64,000 bases of DNA from Gonocerus acuteangulatus (GCA_946811695.1 OX328130.1:74613353-74677352); one strand, 5' to 3'. Counted from the stretch's first letter, positions 10,521 to 23,339 are shown. Notes: a model not told the origin generated them from the sequence alone. Numbers and translations: made by a program.

Positions 10521-12790
10521 TGGGAAAGAGGGGGTGAGACAAAATGGATGTACAAGATAACAATTTAAATTTCATTTTGTTAAAATCCCACCCGTAAGAT
10601 ATAGAATTAAATATACAATTAAGAAATAATCTTCTTAAAAATCTAATTTTCTGCAATAAATAATCTTTCTAAGGATTAAAACTAAGCCTCGAGTAATAAA
10701 TATTTGAATTATACTGCTGGCTAACCGCATGTTTTTATAATAGTGGATATTGTATCTATTGTTAATTTGCACAAGACTGCTTACTGTGTCTGTATATGAC
10801 CATAAACTAGTTATAATACTTTTACATGTAAAACTGTTATCATTCAGAAATATAATAATATTCTATTTCTATGACATTATTTGTAGGGGTTTTTTTTTTA
10901 TTATTCCTTTTTGTAAATATTTATGGAAATTCAGTTTTATTAAGTCTTTTAACCGAACCCCGGTAATCTTAATCTTATTATGTTTTTTTTTTAATTGCTT
11001 TTCTAATCCCCCATCCAAGTATCAATGATTTTAACGAAAAATGTTACAGTACAAATTTGATTAATTGAAATATAGTTTATATTATATTTAAAACTTTCAA
11101 AATGGATGGAAATGCTTCTAGCTTTCCATTAAAGTGAAACTTGTTAGAAGTAATTAGTTCTGAGAAACATTTTCAGTAACAAAACTCCGATAACTAGTTA
11201 CAGAGAATGTAACACCACACCTGTCATGTTTCCTATCCCTTCAATTTGCTGACGAGTTCGCGACTTCATCCAGGCAGAAATCCACCATGGGTAGTGAGAA
11301 GTTTGTAGTCCTTTCGACGTGCATGTTGTTATTTTATAGACGAAGTGACATTTTGGTCGCTCTTCTTTCAACAACAGGAATCCAAGCCAGCGATAAGGAA
11401 TTAATCAAATGTAGTTTTTTTTGTTTTGTTTTTGAAAAAGTATTATACAAATATTCAACTTTTTTATACGAGTTTTATATAATTTAAGTCACGCAAGGTT
11501 ACCATAGTCCCACATAATATCCAACATATAGCAGCTACAGTTAAGGTCTGTTAAAAATGTTGCTTGGCACTGTTTTGCCCCGACCCCTTTAATTATAAGG
11601 CAACAAATTGAAAATGGAATTGGCTTCTTTGTGGTTGTATATTGTGTCTTTTTCAATTTTGCTAATGTGTGCGACATTATACTTACATAAGTCTCCAAAT
11701 CCTGGTTCGCTCTTATTTTTTTGAGCATTTGCATCTAGGTCATCACATGTCTAATACATCCCTGATAAAGCACGGAAACTCGTAAATGAAAACCCGCAAC
11801 CTGCTATCAGTGGGACTCGAGCTTATCAAGAGTTGGGCTATTAACATCGGGCTATCTATAGGTTGCCACCCCTTTATAATGCCAAAAGCACATGGTCGGT
11901 CACCCATTCATACTGGCCACGCCCGACATTGCTTGACTTCGGTGATCAACGGGCAGATGATCCCCTAGGAATAACTGTTTTTTTATTTTAGCAAAGAGTT
12001 AAGAACCGCGCTAAAAAAGGAAAGAACCAACAAGCACCCTAGAACATTAAGACTACTACACACCTACTATCAAGATACTCCCAGACAGGACTACAAGAGA
12101 TAAACAAGGCGCGGAAAGTGTCACCAGCTGTGTAGTAGATCCTCCTGTCGGCAGAAACCCTTTGATCTACTTTCATTAACTACCACTCTCTTAATTATAA
12201 ACTCCGGAGGGTTAATACTCCACCCCCCCCCCTTAAAGCTCCTTGCTTAATATCCCGTCGGCAAACACACACCCCTACATATGGCGGAGTCTCATCAGCT
12301 TTATCAAAGTCCAGGAGCAAAGTTTTATTAAGCACGGCCAAGTTTTATCACAACCTTCCATACTCTTGTCATCAGGCAGCAAAATATTCTATGCAAAATA
12401 CACAGTATAAATCTTTCAAAACATCAGTTAAAAACAGTAAATTCACAACCATTTCCTAAAATCTCTTCTGATGCAGAACCTCCCATCACGACGGAGAGTC
12501 TAAAATAAACTTAACATATTAATTAAAATCCCAATTTCGTTTCGTTCAATTTTTTCTTGACGACAAATTTAAACACCTACTCCAATGAAATATTTAAAAA
12601 AGCAAGATTTTAGATACCCTAATGCACAGGAAATCGACAATATCCTAAAGGATAATTACTCACTCCACAAACATTCGCTCTAGGAAAACACAATTATATT
12701 GCGAGAGATATAACTAGCCACACGGGGAAAGCATAGAGGGAGATGGACGTTGCCAGTTCAACCATCACAGCCTACGCCCTGCCTATATCA
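10231..12790. other. No gene recognised; two microsatellites
   Basis: Holds (ATCT)n near 10297-10315 and (GA)n at 10472-10520. The rest is AT-rich. Frames up to 115 codons are low-complexity or lack any family signature. Confidence 0.5.
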
Positions 12791-14105
12791 TGGACTAGTG
12801 TTGTAAAATACCCGGGTATTTATTCTTAAGGGTAAATACCCAATTTCATAAATATCCGGGTATTTAAGGTATTTAACTAAACCGCGACTTAGTAATCAAA
12901 TATTGTAAAATGTCATGGATCTTGCCAGTTCAGAGCTATTGCAACACTGAGAAACTATTATAACAGTAATAAATTATAAAATAGGATCACTGAGAGGTTA
13001 ATAAATAATAAATTATTAGCTGAAAATTTGCCATGGACCTTCGGACTACCAATAAACCAAGTTGTTTGCTTAAATTTGATACTACTGTACTGCATTCACA
13101 AAAATGTAGCCTCAGCTGAAACTTTGGACTAACATTATCTCAATTTCCCAAAACACAAATTAAGTTACCAAGCCTCTCCACCATAACATGGGACTTATTT
13201 AATTATTTTCTTTGTCCAGCTTCCGAGATATCTATTATGTCTTTCCGAAGATCAACTGATTTCAATCCCATGCTTCTGCCTAACTCACACACAAAACAAA
13301 TGGAAGAGTTTAACAAGTCTGCAGCAAGATGTACGTTTCCAACATCAAACTGAATGAGTTTCTCCTATTTAGTTAGCACAAGTTATTCCTCCGTTTTTTG
13401 AAGAGAAGATTCTGGGATTTCTTGTTGAAGAGTTTTCAGTAATTCTTAAATCTCTTATGAACTGTGTGGATCAAAGGGGCATTTAACTGAATGGCAGTGA
13501 TAAGTTCAACAATTGGTTCAAGGATGTTAACTAGTTTCCCAACTCGGGCCCAAAACACTCTGTCATCAAGAAGCTACCTTTTCATTTCTGGTGAGATTTC
13601 CGCTTACTGTAATGTTGTTACTACTGTATGAGCACAATTTCAAATAATATTAACAAGGATCAAAAACCACTTAAAATGATTTTAAACTATTACAATAAAA
13701 ATTAATGTTTTTGACACTTTTTTAAATTTATGTAAGTCCTTAATAATTGAATAGGCTTCATTAAAACCTTTTTAAAATTAATTAACCTTCCCCACCGTGA
13801 AAGTAATCATGAAAATTCGTAAATACCCGAAGTAATCATGAAGTTGTAAATACCCGGACCGACTTTTAACTTTCTTTAAAATATTAATGTGTAAGTATTA
13901 ATGTTTATTAAGTTTTATGATCTAATGGGTAAGTTTCAGTCCTTGTTTGCACCAAAAAATATTCAAAGAAGTTGTATCAAGCTGAAAAACTGAAAATACC
14001 CACTTTTTGGGTATTTACCCTCCCTGTGGGTAAATACCCGGGTATATATCCAATTTATATTTACCTACCCACTGGGTATTTACCCACCACACATCACTGG
14101 ACTAG
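12791..14105. mobile_element. hAT element with 8-bp TSD
   Basis: TGGACTAG at 12791-12798 is repeated at 14098-14105, the 8-bp TSD typical of hAT. The ends TGTTGTAAAATACCCGGG and GGGTATTTACCCACCACACA are inverted relatives. At least ten subterminal GGGTATTTAC or inverse motifs cluster within about 100 bp of the left end and 250 bp of the right, resembling transposase-binding arrays. A decayed transposase lies inside on the minus strand. At 1.3 kb it is an internally deleted derivative. Confidence 0.85.
13200..13610 (-). pseudogene. hAT transposase remnant
   Basis: Minus-strand frames read LLDDRVFWARVGKLVNILEP followed by IVELITAIQLNAPLIHTVHK. D-x-x-F-W-x-x-V-x-x-L...I-L-x-P-I is the characteristic mid-region of hAT transposases. 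A further piece reads DVGNVHLAADLLNSSICFV. Stops interrupt it, and neither the catalytic triad nor the C-terminal dimerisation segment can be placed. The position inside the TSD-bounded element fits. Confidence 0.7.
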
Positions 14106-14239
14106 GAGAGGGAGGAGAGGCAACCCAGCTCGGCCGTCATTGGCTAGAGGGTGCCTCCACCTTCTCCTACCCGTCCACAGCCGAGTGACAAGTTATATGA
14201 TGGGCTCAGTGCCAAAGGTGACTAACCCACAATTAGACA

Positions 14240-14365
14240 AAACTGAGAAAATTATAGTTAAAGTTAAACAATTAGTGTTGGTGACAGAAACGAATTTAAT
14301 TGGACCAATTAAAAGAATTTCTGTCACCAACACTATTTTTTTTCAGCTTCTTCTTAACTTTAACT
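14240..14365. repeat. Small foldback
   Basis: TAGTGTTGGTGACAGAAA at 14273-14290 is inverted perfectly at 14318-14335 around a 27-bp loop. Weaker pairing extends outward (GTTAAAGTTAA and TTAACTTTAAC). Probably a tiny MITE. Confidence 0.75.
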
Positions 14366-15380
14366 CGAAACCAACATTTTCGAATTCCGAGCACCGCATC
14401 ATTGCATAAAGAAAAGTTTTTGTAGGAAATATATATAATGTTTTCGAATAGATGTCTTTATTTTACCACATGATTTTCCAACGGAAATCAGGTAGGGATA
14501 TTTTAGAAAAATATTCCAAGAAAGCTTAATTTTTTCCATTTTTCTCAAAAAGAGTTTTTTCATTAATAATAGTTAACTAAAAATCAAGAAAATACATTTA
14601 CGAACGATGGAATTAAATATCGGTCAAATTGTCAGAGCCCGAGTTAACTGGTTCTTGGGAAAATCGGAACGACATCTTTACCCGAGATATCATTACTCGC
14701 GTTTCCATAAGCGGTTAAGAGATGAATGAAATTAATAGGCGCTATCGTTCATAAGTATAATTTTGTTTAACGGGATAATTATTTTCGGTGCCTAGTAGTT
14801 TGTATCGACATTTTCTGCCATGAAAATGATTCCATGAGCAGGGCAATGTAAACACAAAAGAAATCAGATTGTAGGAGAGAAATTGACATTTAATCCAACC
14901 AAAAAGACCATCAACTTTTCTAAAAGCTAATGTTTATAAAAGGACCAAAAATAACATGGCATTACCATTTTCATTCTACTAGTTTATATCTCATTTCCAA
15001 GTCCGAACTACTGTAGTAGCCGTTTAGAAATTCTGTTGGGATTCCTGTAGGAAAACAACAAGAAATAGTTAGCTATTTGTGGTTCCATTCAACATCAGTA
15101 GCTAGTATTGTTGTTTGGTTGAGTTAAAAGCTTGCCAGGAAGGCAAGAACCGAACAGCTGAGTGCCTTTAAACTAAATACCAAACGCCTCTACCTTTCTT
15201 GTCGGCTTGTCTGTTCCATCCGCTAAAACACATCACTCGATTTGTTGGATAGTTGGCGCTGAGACAATATAGCTCTAAAACTTGGCGCAATGGAAAAGGA
15301 AGTACAGAAAAAAATCGTCCTGAGATTTATTCACTAAACCGTAACATCCAAAAAACAAAATCAAACCAAGAATACCGAGT
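14366..15380. other. No gene recognised
   Basis: AT-rich; nothing supportable on either strand. Confidence 0.5.
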
Positions 15381-16667
15381 TTAAAGGCTCGGACACAAAT
15401 GACGCGATCTGTATCGCGGCAGACAGCGATATCTGACCGAGGGTGTCAGCCGATCTACTTGTATTAAACATAGCATCAGCCCCGTCACACAGAAGGCGAT
15501 CTGTATCGCGGCAGACAGCGATATCTGACCGAGGGTGTCGGGCGATCTACTTGTATTAACCATAGCATCAGCCCCGTCACACAGAAGGCGATCTGTATCG
15601 CGGCAGACAGCGATATCTGACCGAGGGTGTCGGGCGATCTACTTGTATTAAACATAGCATCAGCCCCGTCACACAGAAGGCGATCTGTATCGCGGCAGAC
15701 AGCGATATCTGACCGAGGGTGTCGGGCGATCTACTTGTATTAAACATAGCATCAGCCCCGTCACACAGAAGGCGATCTGTATCGCGGCAGACAGCGATAT
15801 CTGACCGAGGGTGTCGGGCGATCTACTTGTATTAAACATAGCATCAGCCCCGTCACACAGAAGGCGATCTGTAACCGCGGCAGACAGCGATATCTGACTG
15901 AGGGTGTCGGGCGATCTACTTGTATTACACAGTATAGCATCAACCCCGTCACACAGAAGGCGATCTGTATCGCGGCAGACAGCGATATCTGACCGAGGGT
16001 GTCGGGCGATCTACTTGTATTACACAGTATAGCATCAACCCCGTCACACAGAAGGCGATCTGTATCGCGGCAGACAGCGATATCTGACTGAGGGTGGGAG
16101 GCGATCTACTTGTATTAAACATAGCATCAGCCCCGTCACACAGAAGGCGATCTGTATCGCGGCAGACAGCGATATCTGACCGAGGGTGTCGGGCGATCTA
16201 CTTGTATTACACAGTATAGCATCAACCCCGTCACACAGAAGGCGATCTGTATCGCGGCAGACAGCGATATCTGACTGAGGGTGGGAGGCGATCTACTTGT
16301 ATTAAACATAGCATCAGCCCCGTCACACAGAGGACGATCTGTCTCAGGGAGCTAGTCTTTATCGCTTTGCCAGGCGATAAAGTTGTAAAAAATTACTGAT
16401 TTGTCGCGCGATCACTTTGGGACAAGAAACTGAATCATTCATTAAAAATCATATGTTTTCAGGTTATTTGGTTTTAATTAAAGAATATGTACATGAATTC
16501 TACCTAGTTCATTGCATTCATAGTTCATAATATTCTAGCTAGTTGAATGAATATGATTTATTTATATTAAGAACAGTATTTCTCACAAATATATCGCGTC
16601 CTATGTGATGTCCCCTTATCGCAGACCGCCGCGATACAGATCGCTTCCTGTGTGCCCGAGCCTTTAG
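15381..16667. mobile_element. TIR element filled by its own satellite
   Basis: The left end TAAAGGCTCGGACACA continues into GCGATCTGTATCGCGGC. The right end at 16618-16667 is the inverse (GCCGCGATACAGATCGC, TGTGCCCGAGCCTTTA). The TIR is therefore about 45 bp and contains the first part of the 92-bp unit that fills the interior. No transposase frame and no clear TSD. Confidence 0.75.
15403..16341. repeat. Satellite-like array, 92-bp unit, about 10 copies
   Basis: The unit starts GGCGATCTGTATCGCGGCAG and ends ATCAGCCCCGTCACACAGAA. Some units are 94 bp, with TTACACAGTATAGC replacing TTAAACATAGC, and two carry GAGGGTGGGAGG. Much more GC-rich than the flanks. Short frames on the minus strand are repeat artefacts. 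Confidence 0.95.
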
Positions 16668-17128
16668 AAATCTACGCATGGCGTTGCTGTAAGGTACTAT
16701 GCCATGATACTCTGAATCATTGGCTTGCCATGCGGTGATAATTGGTTCAATCTAAATTTGTTTGTTCTTTCTCAAAAACAGTCACAACTAATTTGAAAGG
16801 TCAAGTAGGTTAACCAACAAAATCCATCCTAGCAGCAGAATACTGGCAGATAAGTAGTGATAAGTAGTGTGGCGGGTATAGTGTTAACAGAAAGAAGATA
16901 CAAGATATACGAAAATTTCAAGAAAGAAAAAAGGTTACTAACCATCTTGGACAGTTAGGTTTCAGCTATAGTATGTTTCATGCTGAAAGGGTTTGCACAT
17001 ACCTCGTGCTCCATTCACACTTTTTGGAAAATTCAAAGAAATTCATATTTCCCTTATTAACGATTTTTTTAGAGGGTAAAAAATCTTAAAATCTTCACTT
17101 AACCCTCTCCTTCCCCCTCAACTATATG
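16668..17128. other. No gene recognised
   Basis: AT-rich. GATAAGTAGTGATAAGTAGTG at 16850 is a short direct repeat. Confidence 0.45.
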
Positions 17129-17729
17129 CTGAAAATATTACTCACAAGCGTCACCTATCATCCCCCAGCCCAAACTACTTGACAGAAAAATTTGAAATTT
17201 TGCTTGGACACTCCCTTTAGCATGTAAACACTCGCTGAGAAGCGAGCATATTTTCTTGATATTTAAATTGTTAAGTATTTTTGAGCCTAGTCAGTAAGCG
17301 TTGCTAGGAAGATAACTGGTCAGCAGTTACCGTACTGTATCTATTTCATAATATTATTTCTATTTGAGCTTCTTTTCAACTATGATGGCAGACATTGAAA
17401 TACTTGAAATAAACTGTGATTTTGTCCCTCATAGAGTTATAACTGGTGATGGTCTATCCGAGGTAATAATATCCCGAACCTTTAAACCCCTGGTACTACT
17501 CACCTATAGATAACGAGTTATCGCTTGTTTCTTGACACTGGTCCGGAGCGCCCCATTGTCAAGAAACATTATACTTACTTATCGATTTATGAATAACATA
17601 TAGCAAAACGGAAACCGTGCTATAATAAACTGCACAAAATTATATAGTAGCGTTAATTATAATGATACATCATTGAACGCAAAAAAATCACTACTTATCT
17701 GCCCTGACGAAGCACGGGTATTCAGCTAG
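17129..17729 (+). mobile_element. Helitron (family H), 5'-degraded copy
   Basis: The 3' end shows the Helitron signature: hairpin CTGACGAAGCACGG, then GTATTCAGCTAG, stopping at CTAG (17726-17729). Internal blocks shared with the other copies include TTTGAAATTTTGC, TAGCAGTTACCGTACTGTAT-like sequence and GTGCTATAATAAACTGCACA. The usual 5' start TCTACTATATATTTG is missing. Confidence 0.82.
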
Positions 17730-18438
17730 CCTTTAATATTATTAAATCGTGCAGACACCGACAGAGTAACGTCGTAAATTGAATTCTTTGAAGTAAGTAA
17801 GTTTATTAAATATTTGTCAACAACTATGCAGAAGAATTCCTTTCTACATTATTATCAAGGGGGCATTACTTTAAACACGAAAGATTCCCAAGAAATAATT
17901 CCAACATAAACGGGACCTCGAGTGAAATTCTTCTTCATAAGCTGCCTCTATTTATGCCGAGGATTCTAGCATCGAGGACGCATACTAAAAGCTAGAACTG
18001 AAAGCAGTGAATAGCAGAACCCTCCCTCCCACCTCTAATTAAATTTACCTCAAACTCCAACGAAAAGAGGCCCACGGGAGCTGGAATACTAAACTCCTGG
18101 ACGGTCAGCCTCCAGAGAAACTTTGGCTTCCAGTCTCCTTTAAAATTCATCCTTCGTTTAGAGCGCTTTAAAAATATCGATTCTACCTAATTTAGAACTC
18201 TTCAGCTTAAATAGAAGATAATTATACTGAAATATGATTTTATAAATGTAATTAAGCTCTAGAAACTTCTTCACTTTTCAGTTTAAGTAGACAAAAATTA
18301 AGTGTCTTGTACACACTTTATTTCTAGTCCATGCTACTTTCTTTTATGTGTGATTTGATAAATATCGATGAGTCATGACAGACAAATGACAAGAAACCCG
18401 GTCCCGAAACAGGCAACGAGGATCCACAGGGTAGATAC
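17730..18438. other. No gene recognised
   Basis: AT-rich with modest pyrimidine tracts; no coding or repeat assignment. Confidence 0.45.
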
Positions 18439-20199
18439 TAACAAGGGGAGTGAACAGCGATGGGGTCACCGATCTGGATCAAATTTTTTTTCTGGTGATT
18501 CTACATCGAAAAATAGTCGACACGTGTCCGAGCGTTCCGTCCAATGCGCCTTAGGAGCCGAGAAATAAAATAAAATAGGTTGAAAGTGCTTTATTTTTTA
18601 TATCGAGTTTAGAAAATGATATCGGCATGATTGTTTCACCAATTCATTTGCTTTTTAGAGTAGAATTATAGAACAATATAATATATAAAACAATAAATTG
18701 TTATTGTAAAACAATAATTTATATTTTGTCAAATATATTCAAAAATATGCTTAAGTTTTCAAGTAAACTAGTATTATACATTTTTTCACACCAAAAATAA
18801 TAGCAGATTTAAAATCAGCACCCCAAAAAAACCCTAATATGGTGAATATTATTGAAAACAAAAAATAATGATTTTTCCCAGTCTGGAAGAGACTAAGAAT
18901 TTGTAAGCGAAAAAGTAATGTAACGTTTTAAAATTCAATATCTCCCCTTGAGATAAACCGATTTCAACGTAATTGATATCTTTAAAAAGAAGAAAGGCTC
19001 CTTTTTCTAACTATATAAATGGCTTTTGTATTATCGCAAAAGGTACTTGCAAAAAATGGTTCTCAAAATAAAAATAAAATGTAAACTTTTTTGCATATAA
19101 CTTCAATCCCAGAACAGGTAAAAACACCCCGATTGGAAGGAAATGGTTCACATTATGGCCTTTATCTACCCACCAAGTTTGGTTTGAATTGGGTAAATAT
19201 TCTTGGAAATATAGCCGGATTGTTGAATCTTTAACAACATTTTACGGGTTCCCCTTAGCGAAATTTAAAATACATTTTTTTTTATTTTTGTAATATTCCC
19301 AAAATTAGAATTTAGGGGGTTTTCAAGGTGCTAAAACCGAATCTGACATCCGTTTTTAAATCAATTTTTTTTTTACATACTCGAGTCTTTAGAAGACGTT
19401 ATTCTGCCAAAATATTCCATATATCTACATTTAAAAAGTTATCGATAATAAAAAAATTTTGATTTAAAAACGGATGTCAGATTCGATTTTAGCTTGTTGA
19501 AAACCCCCTAAATTCTAATTTTGGGAATATTACAAAAATATAAAAAAATGTATTTTAAATTTACAAAAAAGTTTACATTTTATTTTTATTTTGAGAACCA
19601 TTTTTTGCAAGTACCTTTTGAGATAATACAAAAGCCATTTATATGGTTAGAAAAAGGAGCCTTTCTTCTTTTTAAAGATATCAATGACGTTGAAATCGGT
19701 TTATCTCAAGGGGAGATATTGAATTTCAAAACGTTACATTACTTTTTCGCTTACAAATTCTTAGTCTCTTCCAGACTGGGAAAAATCATTATTTTTTGTT
19801 TTCAATAATATTCACCATATTAGGGTTTTTTTGGGGTGCTGATTTTAAATCTGCTATTATTTTTGGTGTGAAAAAATGTATAATACTAGTTTACTTGAAA
19901 ACTTAAGCATATTTTTGAATATATTTGACAAAATATAAATTATTGTTTTACAATAACAATTTATTGTTCTATAATTCTACTCTAAAAAACAAATGAATTG
20001 GTGAAACAATCATGCCGATATCATTTTCTAAACTCGATATAAAAAATAAAGCACGTTCAACCTATTTTATTTTATTTCTCGGCTCCTAATGAGCATTGGA
20101 CGGAACGCTCGGACACGTGTCGACTATTTTTCGATGTAGAATCACCAGAAAAAATTTGGTCCAGATCGGTGACCCCATCGCTGTATACTCCCCTTGTAA
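18439..20199. mobile_element. Long foldback DNA element, 1755 bp
   Basis: The left arm (18442-19364) is the inverse of the right arm (19459-20196) around a 94-bp centre. The left arm has 167 bp (19094-19260) absent from the right. The tips read CAAGGGGAG and CTCCCCTTG. TAA lies outside both tips, a candidate 3-bp TSD of the kind PIF/Harbinger elements make. No transposase; a 95-codon frame in the right arm is mirrored non-coding DNA. The AT-rich arms differ at scattered bases, so it is not brand new. Confidence 0.85.
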
Positions 20200-20261
20200 G
20201 ATACATCTGATTCTTGACCGCAAAGCCTAGTGACATTGTGAAGCTGGTTTACACGAGCTTC

Positions 20262-20690
20262 TCACATGTCAACCAAACACTTGTACCTACGTCCAAAAAG
20301 GTGCTTAGTGACAAGTATTAGTAAAAGCGACAAGTTGTTCTCTAGAGTTACTTTCCGTGAAACGTTAAACTGGTCGGGTGTCATTCGCAACATTTGTTTT
20401 CCTTTTGATCTTCGCTTTTCTGCCTTGGTAACATTTGGGCTGAATTGATGTCTGTTAGTTACAACCACTTTCTGTTCCAAGTCCGCCTTATTTTCTTCTT
20501 GTCTATGAGTTCTTTTATAATTGTCGATAAAACAACGTTTGAGTAATGGATTAACATTTTTTCCGAACACATCACGGCAAAGTTGCTCCATTCCTGAACT
20601 ACTAATGAGTTTGACGAGTAAAGGACAAGTAGTTAAGCCAGGACTTAAGCGCACTAGGGAGAAAGAATCCTTCCGTTTGAAGGAACACAT
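20262..20690 (-). CDS. Hypothetical 142-codon frame
   Basis: A basic, hydrophilic product with no transmembrane segment or motif that I recognise. The first third contains a hydrophobic stretch (LTTCPLLVKLISSSG) and the middle is lysine/arginine-rich (KAEKRRSKGKQM). Less AT-rich than its surroundings, which is why I list it. It begins 63 bp beyond the foldback element. Two shorter frames overlap it on the other strand. It could be an exon, a mobile-element fragment or chance. Confidence 0.22.
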   Translation of the reverse strand: MCSFKRKDSFSLVRLSPGLTTCPLLVKLISSSGMEQLCRDVFGKNVNPLLKRCFIDNYKRTHRQEENKADLEQKVVVTNRHQFSPNVTKAEKRRSKGKQMLRMTPDQFNVSRKVTLENNLSLLLILVTKHLFGRRYKCLVDM

Positions 20691-20710
20691 TGAAGGATGT
20701 TTGGTCTGAC

Positions 20711-21342
20711 AGTCTGACCTCGTCCTCAGCGGGACAACAATGGCCAGATTGACGAACCCAGGAACTCTAGAACATTCTCTACTCCTACTATCCTGAAATT
20801 TTTAAGGCAGATAACGGATGGAAGGAGAGTTGAGAGAGCAGTGCAGTAGGAAGAGGTTTCTGCAAGCTATGAAGATCCGCAAGACGTCAGGAGGTTCACC
20901 ATGGGCCTTGGGTGTGAGTGTTGATAAATGTGCATTATAGGATTTTTGAGATAAGCCCTTTTTGTATCCTTTTATATGCCTCTAAGTTATTATGGACTTC
21001 AGATATTGACCGCGTCACAGACTATCGCTAATCTGACAATGATAATGTTTATCCAGTTCTTCTAGTATTCGTCCGGTTCCAAAAGCGTAGTCTCTTCTTC
21101 CATGGTTCTGATTGGTCTGTTGAAGGTGGTGAACTCTTCTTCGATTCTGATTGGTAGGTTACAGCTGGACCATCGATTGGGTCTATCAGAGACCGTTTCC
21201 ATGGTACCGGACGAAATTAGCTACTTATACCGGTTAAACTATACAAACATTCTTATTGACTAACTTCCTCAACCCTGCATGATAAGTGCTGGAGAAAAAG
21301 ATTGTGAAACGCCCAATAAACGAAGACACTAATGTTTGAATC
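20711..21342. other. No gene recognised
   Basis: Mixed composition. CTTCTTCCATGGTTCTGATTGG and a diverged second copy occur about 70 bp apart (about 21093 and 21157). Confidence 0.45.
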
Positions 21343-21871
21343 CTTTTATGCTTATTGCTTCTTATGTGCCCCTTACACTTTTATGCTTATTGCTTCTTAT
21401 GTACCCCTTACACCTTTATGCTTATTGCTTCTTATGTACCCCTTACACTTTTATGCTTATTGCTTCTTATGTACCCCTTACACTTTTATGCTTATTGCTT
21501 CTTATGTACCCCTTACGCTTTTATGCTTATTGCTTCTTATGTACCCTTTACATTTTTATGCTTATTGCTTCTTATGTACCCCTTACACTTTTATGCTTAT
21601 TGCTTCTTATGTACCCCTTACACTTTTATGCTTATTGCTTCTTATGTACCCCTTACACTTTTATGCTTATTGCTTCTTATGTACCCCTTACACTTTTATG
21701 CTTATTGCTTCTTATGTACCCCTTACACTTTTATGCTTATTGCTTCTTATGTACCCCTTACACTTTTATGCTTATTGCTTCTTATGTACCCCTTACACTT
21801 TTATGCTTATTGCTTCTTATGTACCCCTTACACTTTTATGCTTATTGCTTCTTATGTACCCCTTACACTTT
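21343..21871. repeat. Minisatellite, 35-bp unit, about 15 copies
   Basis: Unit CTTTTATGCTTATTGCTTCT then TATGTACCCCTTACA. Very homogeneous, with isolated C/T and A/G changes. The three open plus-strand frames of about 180-190 codons are one repeat read in three phases; the products are hydrophobic but have no other protein feature. Confidence 0.96.
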
Positions 21872-22822
21872 TCTTAGAATCAATTTGTTGATGATATTGA
21901 AGATAGAAGCTCGTTGATGAGTTTTGCGGCTATGAAACCGCCTCCCTACTTGGAGGAAAGGTCAGCATTAAGATTGGACACTGTTCCTGCTCGGAGATAC
22001 CATAGTACCCCTTGACCCATCTCCTACCCCGCTGAAATCCCTTCTACCCCTAGGATGAGGTCTGGATTTAAGACTTGAGTTGTAGGATAACCAGAGCAGG
22101 GAGCTTTCTAGAGCTAACTCTTTAATTAAAACTTCTCTTAAACAGGCCTAAACTCCCCAAACCCCCATCCCCCACTCCCTCCGAACCCTGTCCCTAGCTT
22201 AAACCATCATCAGACTCCCCAACTCACTCTTTGGTGTCACTCACAATGTCAATTTGTAGTGGCTCGCCTCAGAAACGTCAGCCATCTCATGCAAATTATT
22301 CTCGCCTTTCTCTTCGGCTTATCGATTCCCCGCAAAGATTTTAATTGCATTAAATATAATCCATTAATCATGAGTTGTTCAAGATAAACTTAAGAAGAAA
22401 ATAGACTTACTTTCCCTGTATAACTTGCTTCTAAAAAACTACATTAATCAACAGTCTAGAGAAACTTCCTGCCACAAAAATGTTTTCACAAACTCATTTA
22501 CAAGCTCTACTCAAAACATGTAAAAGCCATTTCAAAAAAAAAAAAAAAACTTTTAAGACAATAAGGGCACCAATTTATCTTAGTTTTGATAAGTAGCAAA
22601 AAGTATGACGGATTATTATACTCTGAAACTTTTCAAAAATAAAATATGAATTGAACATGCACCTTTGGTAATTGTTGAAATATAATACCTCCTCAAAAAC
22701 ACACTCCACAATTAAAATGTTGATACAATGGTACAATACCTCTTACGAAAAAAGTCGCAGGCGATTCCTAAACATACAGCATTAACGCCATACGTAGTGC
22801 GATAACAAGCTCCTACGGTCAT
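21872..22822. other. No gene recognised
   Basis: C-rich stretch near 22140-22230, then AT-rich with an A-run at 22538. No supportable feature. Confidence 0.5.
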
Positions 22823-23023
22823 CGGGAGGGGCTGGCAGAATTTCCGGGGGGCTGAGAACATTTGCGGGGTATGGAATACTAACAATCTAGAACTTGTAAC
22901 AGTTAGCCAACTGAAACGCTATTAAACCCGACAAAAGCTATTTTTTCTGAACTAAGTGATCATATTTAATTTATTTTTCGGGAGGGGGGGGAGAGCTACA
23001 GACCCCACTTATATACGCCCATG
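22823..23023. mobile_element. TIR MITE, family E, left-truncated copy
   Basis: Shares GGTATGGAATACTAACAAT and CCAACTGAAACG with the copy at 55317 and ends ATATACGCCCATG. The left TIR is lost. Confidence 0.75.
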
Positions 23024-23339
23024 GCTACGGTTTATGAATCCTTGCTCTTCGCATCGGAGCTATCAAGGAGCATCGGGTTACCACTCGAACGAGGCGCATG
23101 GCTATCGACATCAGCTTTACAGGATTTCCTGACTTGAAAGACTATAAGCTGGTTTTGCAGACATTGTAATTCTGTTACAGCGGCCTGTGGCACCTTAATA
23201 GTTTAGGAGCCGGAGTTTATAAGGGAACTACGAATATACCAGTACAAATACTCGGCCGAAACCGCTGTGTGTGTCAGTATCCTTAGGTGAACGTGACTTA
23301 AACTTATTTTATCTCATGATTCATGTCAACTCATGGTGA

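Noticed and set aside
13972..14409. 145-codon protein
   Set aside because: Spans the right end of the hAT element, its TSD and flanking DNA; no family signature.
19521..19808. 95-codon protein
   Set aside because: Falls within the right arm of the long foldback; composition is AT-driven.
21332..21917. Three overlapping plus-strand frames of 178-193 codons with hydrophobic products
   Set aside because: The 35-bp array read in three phases; no independent coding evidence.
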